From positions 124,001-188,000 of the forward strand of contig NGBS01001164.1 in NCBI GenBank assembly GCA_002245135.1: a DNA stretch of 64,000 bases. Direction: 5' to 3'. The position numbers and the translations under genes are program-made. Below the pieces are notes generated by a model. That model searched no databases. It was not told the DNA's origin and saw nothing but the letters and a program-made list of their open reading frames with translations. Source of the stretch: Proteromonas lacertae (taxonomy: Eukaryota > Sar > Bigyra > Opalinata > Proteromonadidae). Below, in pieces: positions 33,143 to 45,200 of the stretch (within the stretch, counting starts at the first letter, position 1; each line of letters starts with the position of its first letter).

Positions 33143-35717
33143 ATGGTATAACTTATTCATGTAATATATTTTTTATAGCCACTTCAATTGATTATCAAGG
33201 TATAAAAATATTATTTGAACTTTTTTTATATTTCTTTTTCTAGAAAAAAATCTGTGCCAGAAGTGAGAGAGTTAAATGTGTAGATATACATCCACAATTC
33301 CCATGGGTAATATCTTCACTCTACAATGGTACTGTTGTAATTTGGGATATAAGTAAGGAAGAGATGGTCAAATCATTTGAAATGTGTAAAGAACCTGTTC
33401 GTTGTGTAAAATTCGTTCCAAGAAAGCAATGGATCGTAGCAGGAGGAGATGATTTCAATATGAGAGTATACAACTACAACACAATGGAAAAAGTATATAA
33501 ATATTAATTTACTTATTGTATATAGATAAAAGTTTGGAAAGCACATAAAGATTATATCCGATCAGTTGATGTTCATCCTTCAGAACCACTTATGTTATCC
33601 TGTTCAGATGATTTCTTGATCAAATTATGGAACTGGGAACAAGATTTCACATGTGTAAGAGAATATGAATCACATAGTCACTTTGTGATGCAAGTACAGT
33701 TTAATCCAAAAGATCCAACAATATTTGCCTCTTGCTCATTGGATAAAACTATTAAAATATGGGATATTAACACAAATGCACCTCACTTCACTATGTCTGG
33801 TCATAGTAAAGGTGTAAATTGTCTTAATTTTTACCCAGCTGGTGATAAACCATATTTAGTTACAGGTGCTGATGATAGAGTATAATATATTATATTATCT
33901 ATATATTTCATTAATAATTAGACTGCTAAAATATGGGATTATCAAACCAAAACTTGTGTTCAAACATTAGAAGGTCATTCTGATAATGTAGTAACAGCTG
34001 TATTTCATCCCAAATTACCATTACTTCTAACAGGCAGTGAAGATGGAACTGTAAGAATATGGCATAGTACAACTTTTAGATTAGAAACTACATTGAATTA
34101 TGGTATGAATCGTGTATGGACTATTTCAGTACATCCAACCAGTAGTTTAACTGCAATTGGTTATGATGATGGCACTGTGGTGGTTAAACTAGGAAATGAT
34201 AATCCAATTATAAGTATGGATAAATCTGGTAAGTTATTATGGGCTGAAAATACTGATATTATTTCTGGAAATGTGAAAGGTGTTGTTGCTGAAAGTGGAA
34301 CTGGTGAAGGTGATAAATTACCTATTAATACTAAAGAAATATCTTTTTTTATTATTTTTAAATACATTATAATTTTCCATTAACTCTATTTGTTTTTTAC
34401 TTAGGAAAATGTGAATTATATCCTCAATATTTAGCTCACAATAGCAATGGCCATTTCTTCTTAGTTTATGGTGATGGTGAATATACAATCTATACAGGCA
34501 GAGTATTGAGAAGTAAATGTTATGGTCCAGCTGTAGAAGCAGTATGGTGTAGTAATGGTACTGGTGATTATGCAATTAGAGAATCATCAACACAAATCAG
34601 AATATATCAAGACTTTAAGGAAATTAATAGTTTCCAATCACCAACATCAATAGAGAAATTATTTGGAGGAGTTTGCTTAGGTGTTCAATGTGATGGTTTT
34701 ATATTATTTTATGATTGGTATACATGTAAATTAATAAGAAGAATCGATGTACAATGTAAGAATATATTCTGGTCTGAAGCTGGTGATATGGTCAGTTTAG
34801 TTTGCCAAGATACATTTTTCATTTTACACTATGATAAAGATGTAGTAGCATCAGCAGTAAAAGGTGAAGTTAGTAATGAAGGAATAGAAGGATCTTTTGA
34901 ATTATTATATGAAATAGCTGATAATGTAAAGAGTGGATTATGGGTAGGAGATTGCTTTTTATTCACTAATAAGAAATCATTGAATTATTGTGTTGGTGAT
35001 AATGTTATTAATGTTAATCATTTACAAAGTTCAATGACTATTTTAGGTTATTTAGCAAAAGAAAACAGAATATTCTTAGTTGATAAAGAGAAGAATATTA
35101 TTTCCTATGAAATATTGAGTAATTTCTTAGATTATCAAACATATGTATATCGTAAGGAGTTTGATGCAGCTAATGAATTATTAGGTGAAATCCCAGAAAC
35201 ACATTATGACAAAATAGCTAGATTTTTAGAAGGTCAAGGTTATAAAGAAGAAGCATATGCTGTAGTAAGAGATTATGATCATAAGTTCTCTTTAGCTATC
35301 GAATTGAATAAATTAGAAGATGCACAGAAAATGATTGAAAGTAATGTGTTTGATGATGAAGGTACAGAAGAATCTATTATGAGATGGAAACAGTTGAGTG
35401 ATTTAGCTTTAAGTAGAGCTAATTTGAATTTAAGTGTGTATTGTGCTGAAAAGGCTGATGATTTGAGTGGATTGTTGTTGATTTATAGTTGTACTGGTAA
35501 TAGAGAAGGTTTAAGAGGAGTGGCTGAAAGAGCATTGAAAGCTAAAGAGTTTAATACTGCATTTGTTAGTTATTATACAATTGGAGATTGTAATGGATGT
35601 ATAGAAACATTATTAGCTAATAATAAAGTTGCTGAAGCAGCTATTTTTGCCAGAAGTCACTTGCCTGAGCGTGTTGATGAATTAGTGAAGTTATGGAAAG
35701 AGTCTATTACAAAGTAA
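33143..35717 (+). CDS. COPB2: Coatomer subunit beta' (COPB2)
   Basis: Six exons give 786 aa. Introns: 33146-33178, 33200-33243, 33493-33525, 33880-33921 and the AT-AC intron 34339-34400. The first coding exon is just the ATG. The start MPLQLIIKKKICARSERVKCVDIHP aligns residue by residue with human beta'-COP; WD repeats follow (GDKPYLVTGADDR, IWDYQTKTCVQTLEGHS, TGSEDGTVRIWHS). The second propeller (GDYAIRES) and an alpha-solenoid (WVGDCF ... LPERVDELVKLWKES) complete it. In COPI it binds KKxx tails, such as that of the p24 protein encoded at 19083. The long acidic tail of animal COPB2 is absent; the protein ends at the position equivalent to VKLWRENLSK. Confidence 0.95.
34339..34400 (+). other. 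U12-type AT-AC intron in COPB2
   Basis: The 62-nt intron starts ATATCTTTTT and ends GTTTTTTAC, with TCCATTAAC about 17 nt upstream of the end as branch-site candidate. Splicing gives KLPINTKELGKCELYPQ, which aligns without gap to the human KDMGSCEIYPQ region of beta'-COP. No GT donor exists at this point. The nearest GT-AG solution starts in GGTGATAAATTACC and would delete the conserved KLPINTKE block. Confidence 0.8.
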
Positions 35718-35870
35718 GGAAGCATAGAAAATTTTATTATTACAATTATTATTATTTCATTATTTTATTCATTTTATGTTCTTTAATCCAAAATAATAAT
35801 GACAAGCCAAGCAAATAGTTCGGTTACACATTAAATTTTTGTTTTTTTCTTTTTTTTATAAAGTAGATGA

Positions 35871-37182
35871 ATGTCTAAAGCGGAGTTTGACCCTTTAGAT
35901 GAGGTTTCAGTAACACTGGCTCAGCTGTGTTTTTGTATAATCCTCATATTCTATGTTCAATGTAGTTAACAACAAAGAGGTTGAACAAGTGTTTGAAACC
36001 TTCAAGAAATTTTCAGATGCGTATAAATATTTTTATTTTATCGTTATTTTCTGGATAGAGAAACAAAAGAAATGGATATAGAAAGATTTCAAAGATTGAT
36101 AGGTATTAACAACAAAGCTATTGCGAAATATTTCGAATGTTATAGTATAATACTATTCTTTCATCATAATATCCACTAGTTCACCTTAAATGGAATAATT
36201 TTTTTCAATTTTTCTTAATAAACACATATGCACCATCAGAAATCATGGTAAAATGTATTTTTATCTGTTTAATATGGTAGGTTACTTTTTATATTTGGGT
36301 GTAAACTATGATAATCCAATAGAAGAATGTCAATTAACTACTCTTCTTGAAGTAACTTCAAAAATAGGCTATTTACAAGATCCAGTATTCAAAAAAGAGA
36401 TGTATTATAGCATATTTATATTGATTTGTTTTAGATCTTTTCCTACTGACTTCACCACGGTCATGCAATACTTAGAAACACATAGAGATTGTGTATTATC
36501 GTTATTATGGTTCAGAGACCATGTAAAGCATTGTGTTTTTACAGATGATCTTTCATACGATATCTCCTCAAGAAGACAAAGAATGTCTAATTATATGAAA
36601 TACAGAAATGAACATTTAGGTAAAATCCCAACTGAAAATTGTTGTGATCAACTAAAACGTACAATGAAGAAATTACCTCCTTTATATCAACATGATTATG
36701 AAATTCATTACTCCTCAATAAAAGATCAAGTTGATTCACTTCTCAACAAATACAAAATGATGTTTTTATTACAACCAATTCAAAAACATGAAATTCCAAT
36801 ATTTGAATCTCTGAAAAGAGATGGTGATACTCTTTCAATGAATAAATATCGAGTTGAATTATCTGCAAAATGTCAACCAGCAAATAGACCTTCCAGACCT
36901 CGTTCTTTAGTGGCATCTCATTTAAGTTCTGAAGAAGGCTCGATTGTTCAAACTGTCATTTCAACCAATTCAGTATCTAAACCTTCCAGAAATAATAGTC
37001 TTCAATGTGTATATAAGCCATTATTAGTTACAAATATCTCATTTACTAATAATATCAATTTAAATAAAAATATATTCCCAACTAGACCTTTATATTCTCC
37101 TTCTACTATAACTGAATCGAATGTATCTCATTCATATATTCCAATACCTGGAGCGATAGATGAATTTAGTCCAAAATCGTAA
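35871..37182 (+). CDS. Unrecognised three-member family, paralogue 2
   Basis: Six exons (introns 35935-35965, 36021-36058, 36145-36179, 36255-36280, 36402-36434) give 382 aa starting MSKAEFDPLDEVSVTLAQLC. The 36402 intron is a multiple of three and would also read through. Domain order matches the other two members: degenerate EF-hand-like helices (EVEQVFETFKKFSDA, LKWNNFFQFF), then the second domain (FPTDFTTVMQYLETH ... CCDQLKRTMKKLPPLYQHDYEIHY), then a Ser/Pro/Asn-rich tail (NRPSRPRSL). Function is not recognised. Confidence 0.6.
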
Positions 37183-37429
37183 AATGAAAAAGTATTCGTG
37201 TAATATTATTGTAGTTTATATTGTAATTTATATTTATTTTTTTTTTTTTTTTGAAATTTATGTGTTTTTGTGATATTGAAGTCATTTTTAAAATTACTTT
37301 TAATTTAAGTAAAGAAAGTCCATATTTATACTTTATTCCCCATTAAATGTGATTTTCATAGCTCAGTAAAAAACAACAACAACATATAAAAATAATAATA
37401 ATATTTAAAAAAAATTAACGATTATATAT

Positions 37430-37700
37430 TTAAGAATTCTTTAATAAATCTATCTTTTTTAATGGCGAGTAATGCTTTAATCTTTCTATTATAGTCTTTA
37501 AGCCTAATAAGTATTTCAATACAGATGAAGATAATCCCGTTTCTATTCATTATTAAAATAAAAATATCAATACTTGAAAGACTTAATCTATCATAATCAT
37601 CTATTAATAAATCTAAATGTGAAGCTAACTATATATTTATAAATAACTCTTTTATTTTTAGATGCTTAAGATTTTGAAACATTGATTTATTAATTAGAAG
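37430..37700 (-). pseudogene. Decayed LRR gene fragment
   Basis: Reading the minus strand and removing an intron-like stretch (GTATTGATATTT...GAATAG) gives KTGLSSSVLKYLLGLK and ERLKHYSPLKKIDLLKN. This matches the LRR unit MGLSSVGFKCLVNGLK of the pseudokinase-LRR gene at 53635-56940, including the intron position. Upstream, HLDLLIDDYDRL matches HLHLLKDEYKIN of the same gene. No start codon or complete frame remains. It lies head to head with the pseudokinase relic at 37772. Confidence 0.55.
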
Positions 37701-37771
37701 ATCTATGATTTAGGAACTATAAAAAATCAATATAATATCATTGTATTTTAATAAATATTCGTTTTGTAAAT

Positions 37772-38613
37772 ATGTCTTGTTTAGAGTCATTTATGAATAA
37801 TCTAATTAATTCATTGCTATCAACTGAGGTAGAAGTAATGTAATTCATTTTTATTTACTTGAAATAGATAAAAAGAACAATCGAAAAAAGTAATGATGAA
37901 GTATCTTTAACAGTCGAACATCAAAATAATATGAAGGTGATAAAGCTTTTCAATGTAGAAAATATTAAAGTGAGTAACAGAGAATCATACGTAGATAATA
38001 CCACATATTTGTCGGAATGTTATTGTAATGTAACTTATTCATCGATTTGTCGAATAATAAATAGTAATATGATAATATATGAGAGAGACTATTATTTGAT
38101 GGATTTAGAAGAGATAATTCAGAATAAATCTCTTAAGTGATGATATTTGTAATATAATATGTTCATTATGTGAAATTTTGATGATAATGAGTGAATATGG
38201 TTTAATAATAGATAATTTAAAGAGCAGTAATGTGATATATGAAGAGAAACACTGTTTAATAATGATTATGTAATAGAAATATCATCATATATTACCCCTC
38301 AAACAGAATACTATATTAAAAGTGAGAAATTCAAAAGAATTCTAAAAGATATGATAGAATTATATAATGATAAACCGAATGAAAGAATGCTGTCAATTCT
38401 ATTATTATGAATGAAATCATACTAAAATATAAATCAATTAAAGAAGTATTTGAAAATTTGAATGAATTATCAATAACATTAAAAAAGAATACAGATAAAT
38501 CAGAACTAAAATCATTCTTAAAAACATTTTCAGCAATTAAAAGAATAAAATTGAATGGATTTTCAGTAGAAGAAAAAAAAGAAATACTACAAGAATTTTG
38601 GAATATTAAATGA
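37772..38613 (+). pseudogene. Decayed pseudokinase-LRR gene
   Basis: The start is intact (MSCLESFMNNLINSLLSTE, then a 39-nt intron at about 37836-37874) and continues into a kinase-like N-lobe (YERDYYLMDLEEIIQNKSL). A single-base shift at about 38136 then moves the frame (SDDICNIICSLCEILM ... IIDNLKSSNVI). A large deletion follows, then NDYVIEISSYITPQTEYY and KPNERMLSILLL. A second deletion leads straight to the C-terminal block NELSITLKKNTDKSELKSFL of the family. The LRR region is gone. Compare the fuller copy at 53635-56940. Confidence 0.8.
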
Positions 38614-38699
38614 ATAGTTAAATAATAATAATTTCATTGATATATTTTGTTTCTGACTAAATTACATTACAACAAAACAAAAAGTAATATTATTCATAA

Positions 38700-40900
38700 T
38701 TAAAATGGTGTTGGAGGAGTTGGTGGCTGAATTATCCTTTTTTTCTTACCAAACAAACTTTGAGGTAAATCTGAAGTGACAGAAGAATCTGAAGTAACTT
38801 CCAAAGATAACTTCAGTTTCTTTACTGATTTTATACTGTAATCTAAATGACGTTTTACATGTTCTATCATTATTTTCTCTGATATTTCTTTTTCTAATAA
38901 TCCATAATTCAACAAAGTGTATTTACAAAGTGCAACTGTTGAATCTATTAAGTTATTATTTGCTCCAATTAAATAAGGATCTTTTGTTGCATTATGAACT
39001 AATGGATGTAATAATCGTTTTATCTTTTCTGTGTTTTTATTTTCATAGAAGTTGGCATTTTGAATTTCTCCTGAATATGTATTTGTTGTGGATTTTCCAA
39101 CTGTGATCGAAGAAGATGATGATGATGATTTTGCTGAAACAACTGAAGATAATAAAGATGATGTTGAAGATAGATTAAATTTCATTCGTTTACTTTTTGG
39201 AGCAGCATAATGATGTATAAATGGATGTTTTAGAAATGAATCATTGATATTAAAATTAATTGGATTTTGGGATGTATAATCTGGCATTTGACTTGTATCT
39301 TCTTTTGAAAAGTAGTTATATTCACCTAATTTCATTTCATTTAATAAATTCTTTGTTTTTGAATGTATTCTATGGTATTTGAACAGTTGTTTGTCTTTCT
39401 TTGTTGTTCCATCTTGATTGAATGTGTTGGTTAAGTATTTTGTTATTACAGCTGGATCTAATGTTGTTTGGCTTGACATATCTGTCAACTATTGAATTAT
39501 ATATTATAACTAATAAAATATACAAATGAATTCTTTCTTTTTGTTCCTTTGCTTCCTACCTTTTGAAATTGACTTTGCCATTTATTCATTTGTTCTTCCT
39601 ATATATATATATATAGTAATTAATAAAATAGAAATAATACAGTTGGATTTGAATAGTTATTCTTCTCATAAATAAATAATAACTTCTTCTCATATTCATT
39701 TTGAATGGAATAGGACAATAAGTTTGGAGTTTTCTTTGGTATTTTTTCTAACTCTGTTTCAATAGAAAACTTATCATTCTTCTTACTCTCTTTATTATAC
39801 AACTGAATCTCTATATTCTTATCATTATTATTATATTCTAATGAATCAAATGAATTGAAATATGTGTATAATTCATCATTCTTTGGAGATAAGATGGAAA
39901 TATATACACTATCATTTGCATATAATATACCAATTAAAGAGTTATTCATATCATTTGTTTTTGTTGTGATCCTACACAAATAAAGTAAATTCCTATTTAT
40001 ATATTGCAATAACTGTTGTTGATAAGACATTATTTTATACTGTTCAATTACAGAATAAAGTAGTATCGTATGAAAAACTGATTTCATTTGCATTGATTGA
40101 TATATCATTATATGCGTATATTTATCATCTAATATTCTCTCTTTTGTAGTAATATAAGGTATTAGTGACTGTAAATATATCTTCACTGTTTTAGTAATAA
40201 TTGACATATTATTGCTAGTTATTATCCCTGACCAATCAGCATCCCAAGGATAAATGCATAATTTATCAATTTCCTTATGCCATTTCATTATTGAGCAATT
40301 ATTTCTGAATAAATCACTAAGACTGTTTATAAAAGATTCATTTAAATGATTATCACATTCTGGTGTTAGAAGAGTAATATGCATATGTGAAAAAATTGAT
40401 AGAAAACTAACTAAACATCCTAATATGGGATATATTTCTTTATTCATTTGATAATGTAATGTTACATGATCTCCACTTGGTATTAGCCATATTAAATGTA
40501 TAGCTTCATCTGATGATATCGTTGATAACAATGTGTTTAAATTCAAGTACATTTTCTTTATTACATCTTTTGTAGGTATTCTCTATAACTATTAACAATT
40601 AAAAAATACATTTTTGTTAGGCTCAGCCTTTCTATTTAACTTATTAGTTAAATAATTCACATATTCTGTCCAACTATTAACATTTTGGAAGTTACAATCC
40701 GAGCCTTTTAAGTTAGGATGTATATATGAATATAATCCATCTATTTATTTATAATTATACAATATACCTTCTTTTGACAGATTGGAATTTATAACGGATA
40801 AAAACATTTCAATAAACGACTTATTGCAATCGCATCCCAATTCTTTATCATAAAAATCGATTTCTTCTATATCTTCAGAGAAATAAATAAAATGAGTCAT
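38700..40900 (-). CDS. Unrecognised protein, multi-exon
   Basis: Five exons (introns 40741-40767, 40583-40609, 39599-39640, 39489-39559) give 677 aa starting MTHFIYFSEDIEEIDF. The N-terminal half has alternating beta-strand and helix patterns (HLIWLIPSGDHVTLHY, HMHITLLTPEC) like an alpha/beta or von Willebrand A-type fold. The C-terminal half is Ser/Thr/Lys-rich, with MKFNLSSTS, a Ser run, and a predicted helical block (LIDSTVALCKYTLLNYGLL ... IMIEHVKRHLDYS). No family is recognised; nuclear localisation is plausible from the KKLKL and FGKKKR stretches. It is divergent from the carrier gene, with 64 bp between the start codons. Confidence 0.65.
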
Positions 40901-40964
40901 TCTAAAAATATATTCGTTTCATTATTTTATTCTTCCATTTTTTTCAATACACAGATACAAAATA

Positions 40965-42031
40965 ATGTCTAAAAATCGTCGATTCTATATATCAAACGCT
41001 GCAATATCAGGATGTATCAGTGGTATGCAAAAGCAAACAATATATTATATAGGTGCTGCTCAAACTATCATTCTACAACCATTAGATATGATAAAAACAT
41101 CATTTCAAGTATATACTGGTAAATTCAAATCAAAAACTATTTTGTCTACTTTTAAAGATGTAGTGAAACAAGAAGGCTTTTTAAGATTGTGGAAAGGTTT
41201 GACACCAGCATTAGTAGGAAATACAGCCTCCTGGGGTTTATATTTTGCATTTTATAACAAAGGCAAATCTCTGTTATTACAATACAAACACAAGTACAAT
41301 ATGACCTATTATATCTAATAGAGACAAGCTAACCACTATGGAACATCTTATAACTGCATATTGTGTAGGTTCAGTATGCTTATTATTCACAAATCCAATA
41401 TGGTTAATAAAGACAAGAATGGAAATACAATCGTGATATCATTTTAATATATTAATATATATGCATATACAATTCCTTAATAATATTTACTGCTTTACCC
41501 AAATCGCATCATTTTTACACAGGTTTAGTTGATGCAATAACGAAAGTATATAGTCAAGAAGGGATAAAAGGTTTTTATAAAGGAATAATTCCATCACTAA
41601 TATTAGTATCAAATGGAGCAATACAATTTATGACTTATGAATTTTTAAGAGTTCGAGCAGTGAATAAACATAACGAAATAGTATATATATAACATAAATT
41701 TTCTTTTTTTAAATATATATATTTTGTATAGACTTACTTAGATTCATTATATATGGGTGGAATATCCAAGGTTATTGCCTCTACCACTACATATCCATAC
41801 CAAGTAGTTCGTTCTAGATTACAACAGATAGGTGGAATTGAGAGATATGGAGGAACTTTAAAGTGTATAATGAAGATAGTTAATACAGAAGGTTTTTTGT
41901 CTTTATATAATGGAATACTCACTAATTTACTGAGAGTTATTCCTAGTTCGTGTATTTTATTTATGTCTTATGAGATGATAAACAAACATTTGTTGAAGAA
42001 TAGAAATGAGAAATATCATGAAGGTTTATAA
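40965..42031 (+). CDS. Mitochondrial carrier, SLC25A32/FLX1/NDT-like
   Basis: Five exons (introns 41023-41052, 41294-41321, the AT-AC intron 41436-41490, 41681-41731) give exactly 300 aa, the family norm. The three carrier repeats carry LQPLDMIKTSF, TNPIWLIKTRM and TYPYQVVRSRL (P-x-D/E/W-x-x-K/R signatures). GLTPALVGNTASWGLYFAFYN and the Trp in PIW are marks of the FAD/folate/NAD+ branch. It probably imports a nucleotide or folate cofactor across the inner membrane of a mitochondrion or related organelle. The third signature has Tyr-Gln where an acidic residue is usual. Substrate is inferred only from these motifs. Confidence 0.88.
41436..41490 (+). other. U12-type AT-AC intron in the SLC25 carrier
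   Basis: The 55-nt intron starts ATATCATTTT and ends ATTTAC. TTCCTTAAT, a perfect U12 branch-site match, has its branch A 10 nt from the end, the preferred U12 spacing. The splice joins TG to T (Cys) and yields KTRMEIQSCALPKSHHFYTG in frame with GLVDAITKVY. No GT-AG combination here restores the frame without deleting the PIWLIKTR signature. Confidence 0.8.
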
Positions 42032-42202
42032 GCTAAATCTTTTATTTTTGTTTGAATGTTGTGTTATGTTATTTCTTATTCGTTGGTAATGTTTTTAAAC
42101 CATGCCAATAATGTCAAAACATTGTTTAAGTTGGCTGTTTGAGGTTGGTTTTCTAGACAAAAATAATGTCCGTTTCACGTGATTCATCACAACACTTTTG
42201 AA

Positions 42203-45200
42203 ATGAGAGGAGGATATAGCAAATTAACTGACTCTATCACACCAGGGATGAGTATAACCATCAATGAACACTCATCAGTACCAAAGTCTTTTGCCCAAAA
42301 TCCACAGACTGATGGATATGACTTAATTATGTCTCATGTCTCCTATACAATCACTGATATACCGGACATAGAAGATACTCATATCCCTAACTTGTTTAAC
42401 GACCTTATTTATGCAAGTAAGTTAATAGCTAGACAACAGAAGATGAAAGCAAAACCTGTTTTAACTGATCTTAATCTTATATTTTCAGCAGGTACTTCTA
42501 CGCTTGTATAACAATTATTTGTATATTCTATAATTTAGATTGTCGGTACTCCAGGATGTGGATCTACATCACTTTTAAATGCATTATATGATAATTTGAA
42601 TAACAAATATCTATCTGGTAAAATAATGTATAATGGCAAACAAATATCAGATTATAAGAATTGGAAGAGTATTGCCTCATATTGTAGTCAATTCGATTAT
42701 CACAATGCATTATTAACAGTGAAAGAAACGTTAGAATTCGCTAGACAATGTCAATGTGGAAATGATACAAAAATTGATTTAGTATATTTATGTATTATAT
42801 ACTGTAGACTTCTCTTGCAGAAAAAGTGGATGATTTATGTAAAACTATTGGTTTAGAGAGATGCAAAGACACTTATATAGGTGGAATGTTGGTAAAAGGA
42901 TGTAGTGGTGGTGAAAAGCGAAGAGTTACAGTTGGTGAAATGTTATTAGGTTTTCACAAGATATTATTATTAGATAAATTCAGCACAGGTTTAGATAGTG
43001 CAATAACAAAAGATATAATTAAATTCCTGACTAGTTATGCAAGAGAAATGAACAATATTGTTATTACTGCATTATTACAACCAGATCCTGAGATTATTCA
43101 ATACTTTGATCAATTGATTATATTAGAAGAAGGTTCTATTATTTATTGTGGTACTCCCTTTGACGCTGTTACTTATTTTGAGAGTATTGGATATAAACTA
43201 AATGGAGAGTCTGATATTGGAAGTTTTATAAGTAATATTGGAAATGAAGGATTTAGAACATTAATGAAGAAAGTATTATTATTATTATTATTATTACATA
43301 GAGGGAAGCATTATTGAAATCAAGTTCATCTACAAAAATGACTGAAAGTACTACCAGTATGGAATCAAAGTCAATATTTGCAAGGAAGAAGAATAAATCC
43401 AAGTCAGTCTTATACAGTAGTTATCAATCTTGTAGAGGTTTGAAATATGATAGAGTATATATATATATATCATCTTTATAGAATTTAGTAAAAAAACATG
43501 AAATTGTCCATAATTATGAAGTATCAAAGTATTATTTAACAGAAGAAAGAGAGATTGATATGTCGTTAAAGAATAAATTACAACCCTTAGAAGAAGGTCC
43601 AAATAAAGATGCTTATAGTAAACAATATTCACTTTCATTCTTCTCAATGTTATATACAATATTCAAAAGACAAACAAGATTGACACTTCGTAACAAATTA
43701 TATATTATTGGAATATTGATTGGTTATATAATTGCTGGTGTATTTCTTGGATTTGTATTTTATGATATTACTAAAAACACTAATAAATTGACAATATTTG
43801 GAGTGTTTTTGTTTTATTTGGTTCTTATTGCTGTTGGACCAGCTGCTGAATTTGGTACAATCATGGAACAAAGGAAGGTATTGGCAAAACAAATAACTGG
43901 TAAATATTTCTCCATTTCTACATTCATTATTTCATCATTAATAGCTCAATTACCATTTATGATATTATTACCTCTATTTGGTGGTATTCCAATATACTTT
44001 ATATCTTCATTATCAAAGGCAAATCATTATAAACATCTCTTAATCTATTGTCTTGGTGGTATTGCTACTTCATTAGCTGTTACACCATTATTTAGATTGT
44101 TTATGTTTGGTTTCTCGAGTGAATTTGTAGCTTTAGGATGTTTACCATTTGCTGTGTTTATTATGACTAATTTCACTGGTTATTCTGTTCCTTATGATAA
44201 AATATCATGGATATTAAGATGGATTTATTATCTTAATCCATTAAGTTATGGACATAAAATATTAGCTGTTAATGAATTCTTAAGTGGTGATTATGGCCTT
44301 GAAGGTAAAGCAGATTTAGCTGCAATGTCATTTCCAACTGATGATAAGAATATGTGGCAATGGTTTGTCAGTTTAATTGTAATGCATATCATATGTATAT
44401 ATTATTAGTTATAATTTATATATTATTATGTTTGAAATAGATACTGCTTTAACAATATTTGTATTACAGTGTCGTAGATGGGCTGCTGAATATTCAGTTA
44501 TTGCTTCTGATAAAGAAATCGATGTTGATGAAGCAGAAGATATCAGTTATTCAATACCGCCAGGACAAGAAGTATCACTAGTATGGAAGGATTTAAATGT
44601 GTATGTAAATACAGATAAAGGTGAAAAACAGTTGTTATATAATATTAGTGGATATGCAAAACCAGGTACATTAACAGCTTTAATGGGAGCAAGTGGTGCT
44701 GGTAAGAGTACATTATTAGATGCATTATCACATACATCCACAAAGACAAAAGTAACTGGTGATATATTATTCAATGGACAAAAATTATCATTAAATACAC
44801 AAAGTCATGTATTAGGTTATGTTGAACAAGCTGATAATTTACCAACTAAAGAGACTGTTGAAGAAGTATTGTTTTTCAATGCAAGATTGAGATTAAGTAG
44901 TAAATTGAGTGATGATGAAGTTAGAGCAAAAGTTGATGAAATGATAAAAGTATTATCATTAGAAGATTATCGTAAGATTATTATTGGTAATCCAGGAAGT
45001 GGTATTTCAATGGCAATTCGTAAATTGATAATGACAGGTATTGAACTAGTAGCAGATCCAGCAATACTATTCTTAGATGAGCCAACTACAGGTTTAGATA
45101 GTAAAAGTGCATTAATGGTAGTAAAAGTATTGAACAGAATTGCTGTTTATGGAAAATGTGTAGTTTGTACAATCCATCAACCATCTTATGAGATATTTCA

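Noticed and set aside
41433..41528. GT-AG intron from GTGATATC in the carrier gene
   Set aside because: No AG acceptor in the region restores the reading frame with this donor; the AT-AC pair does.
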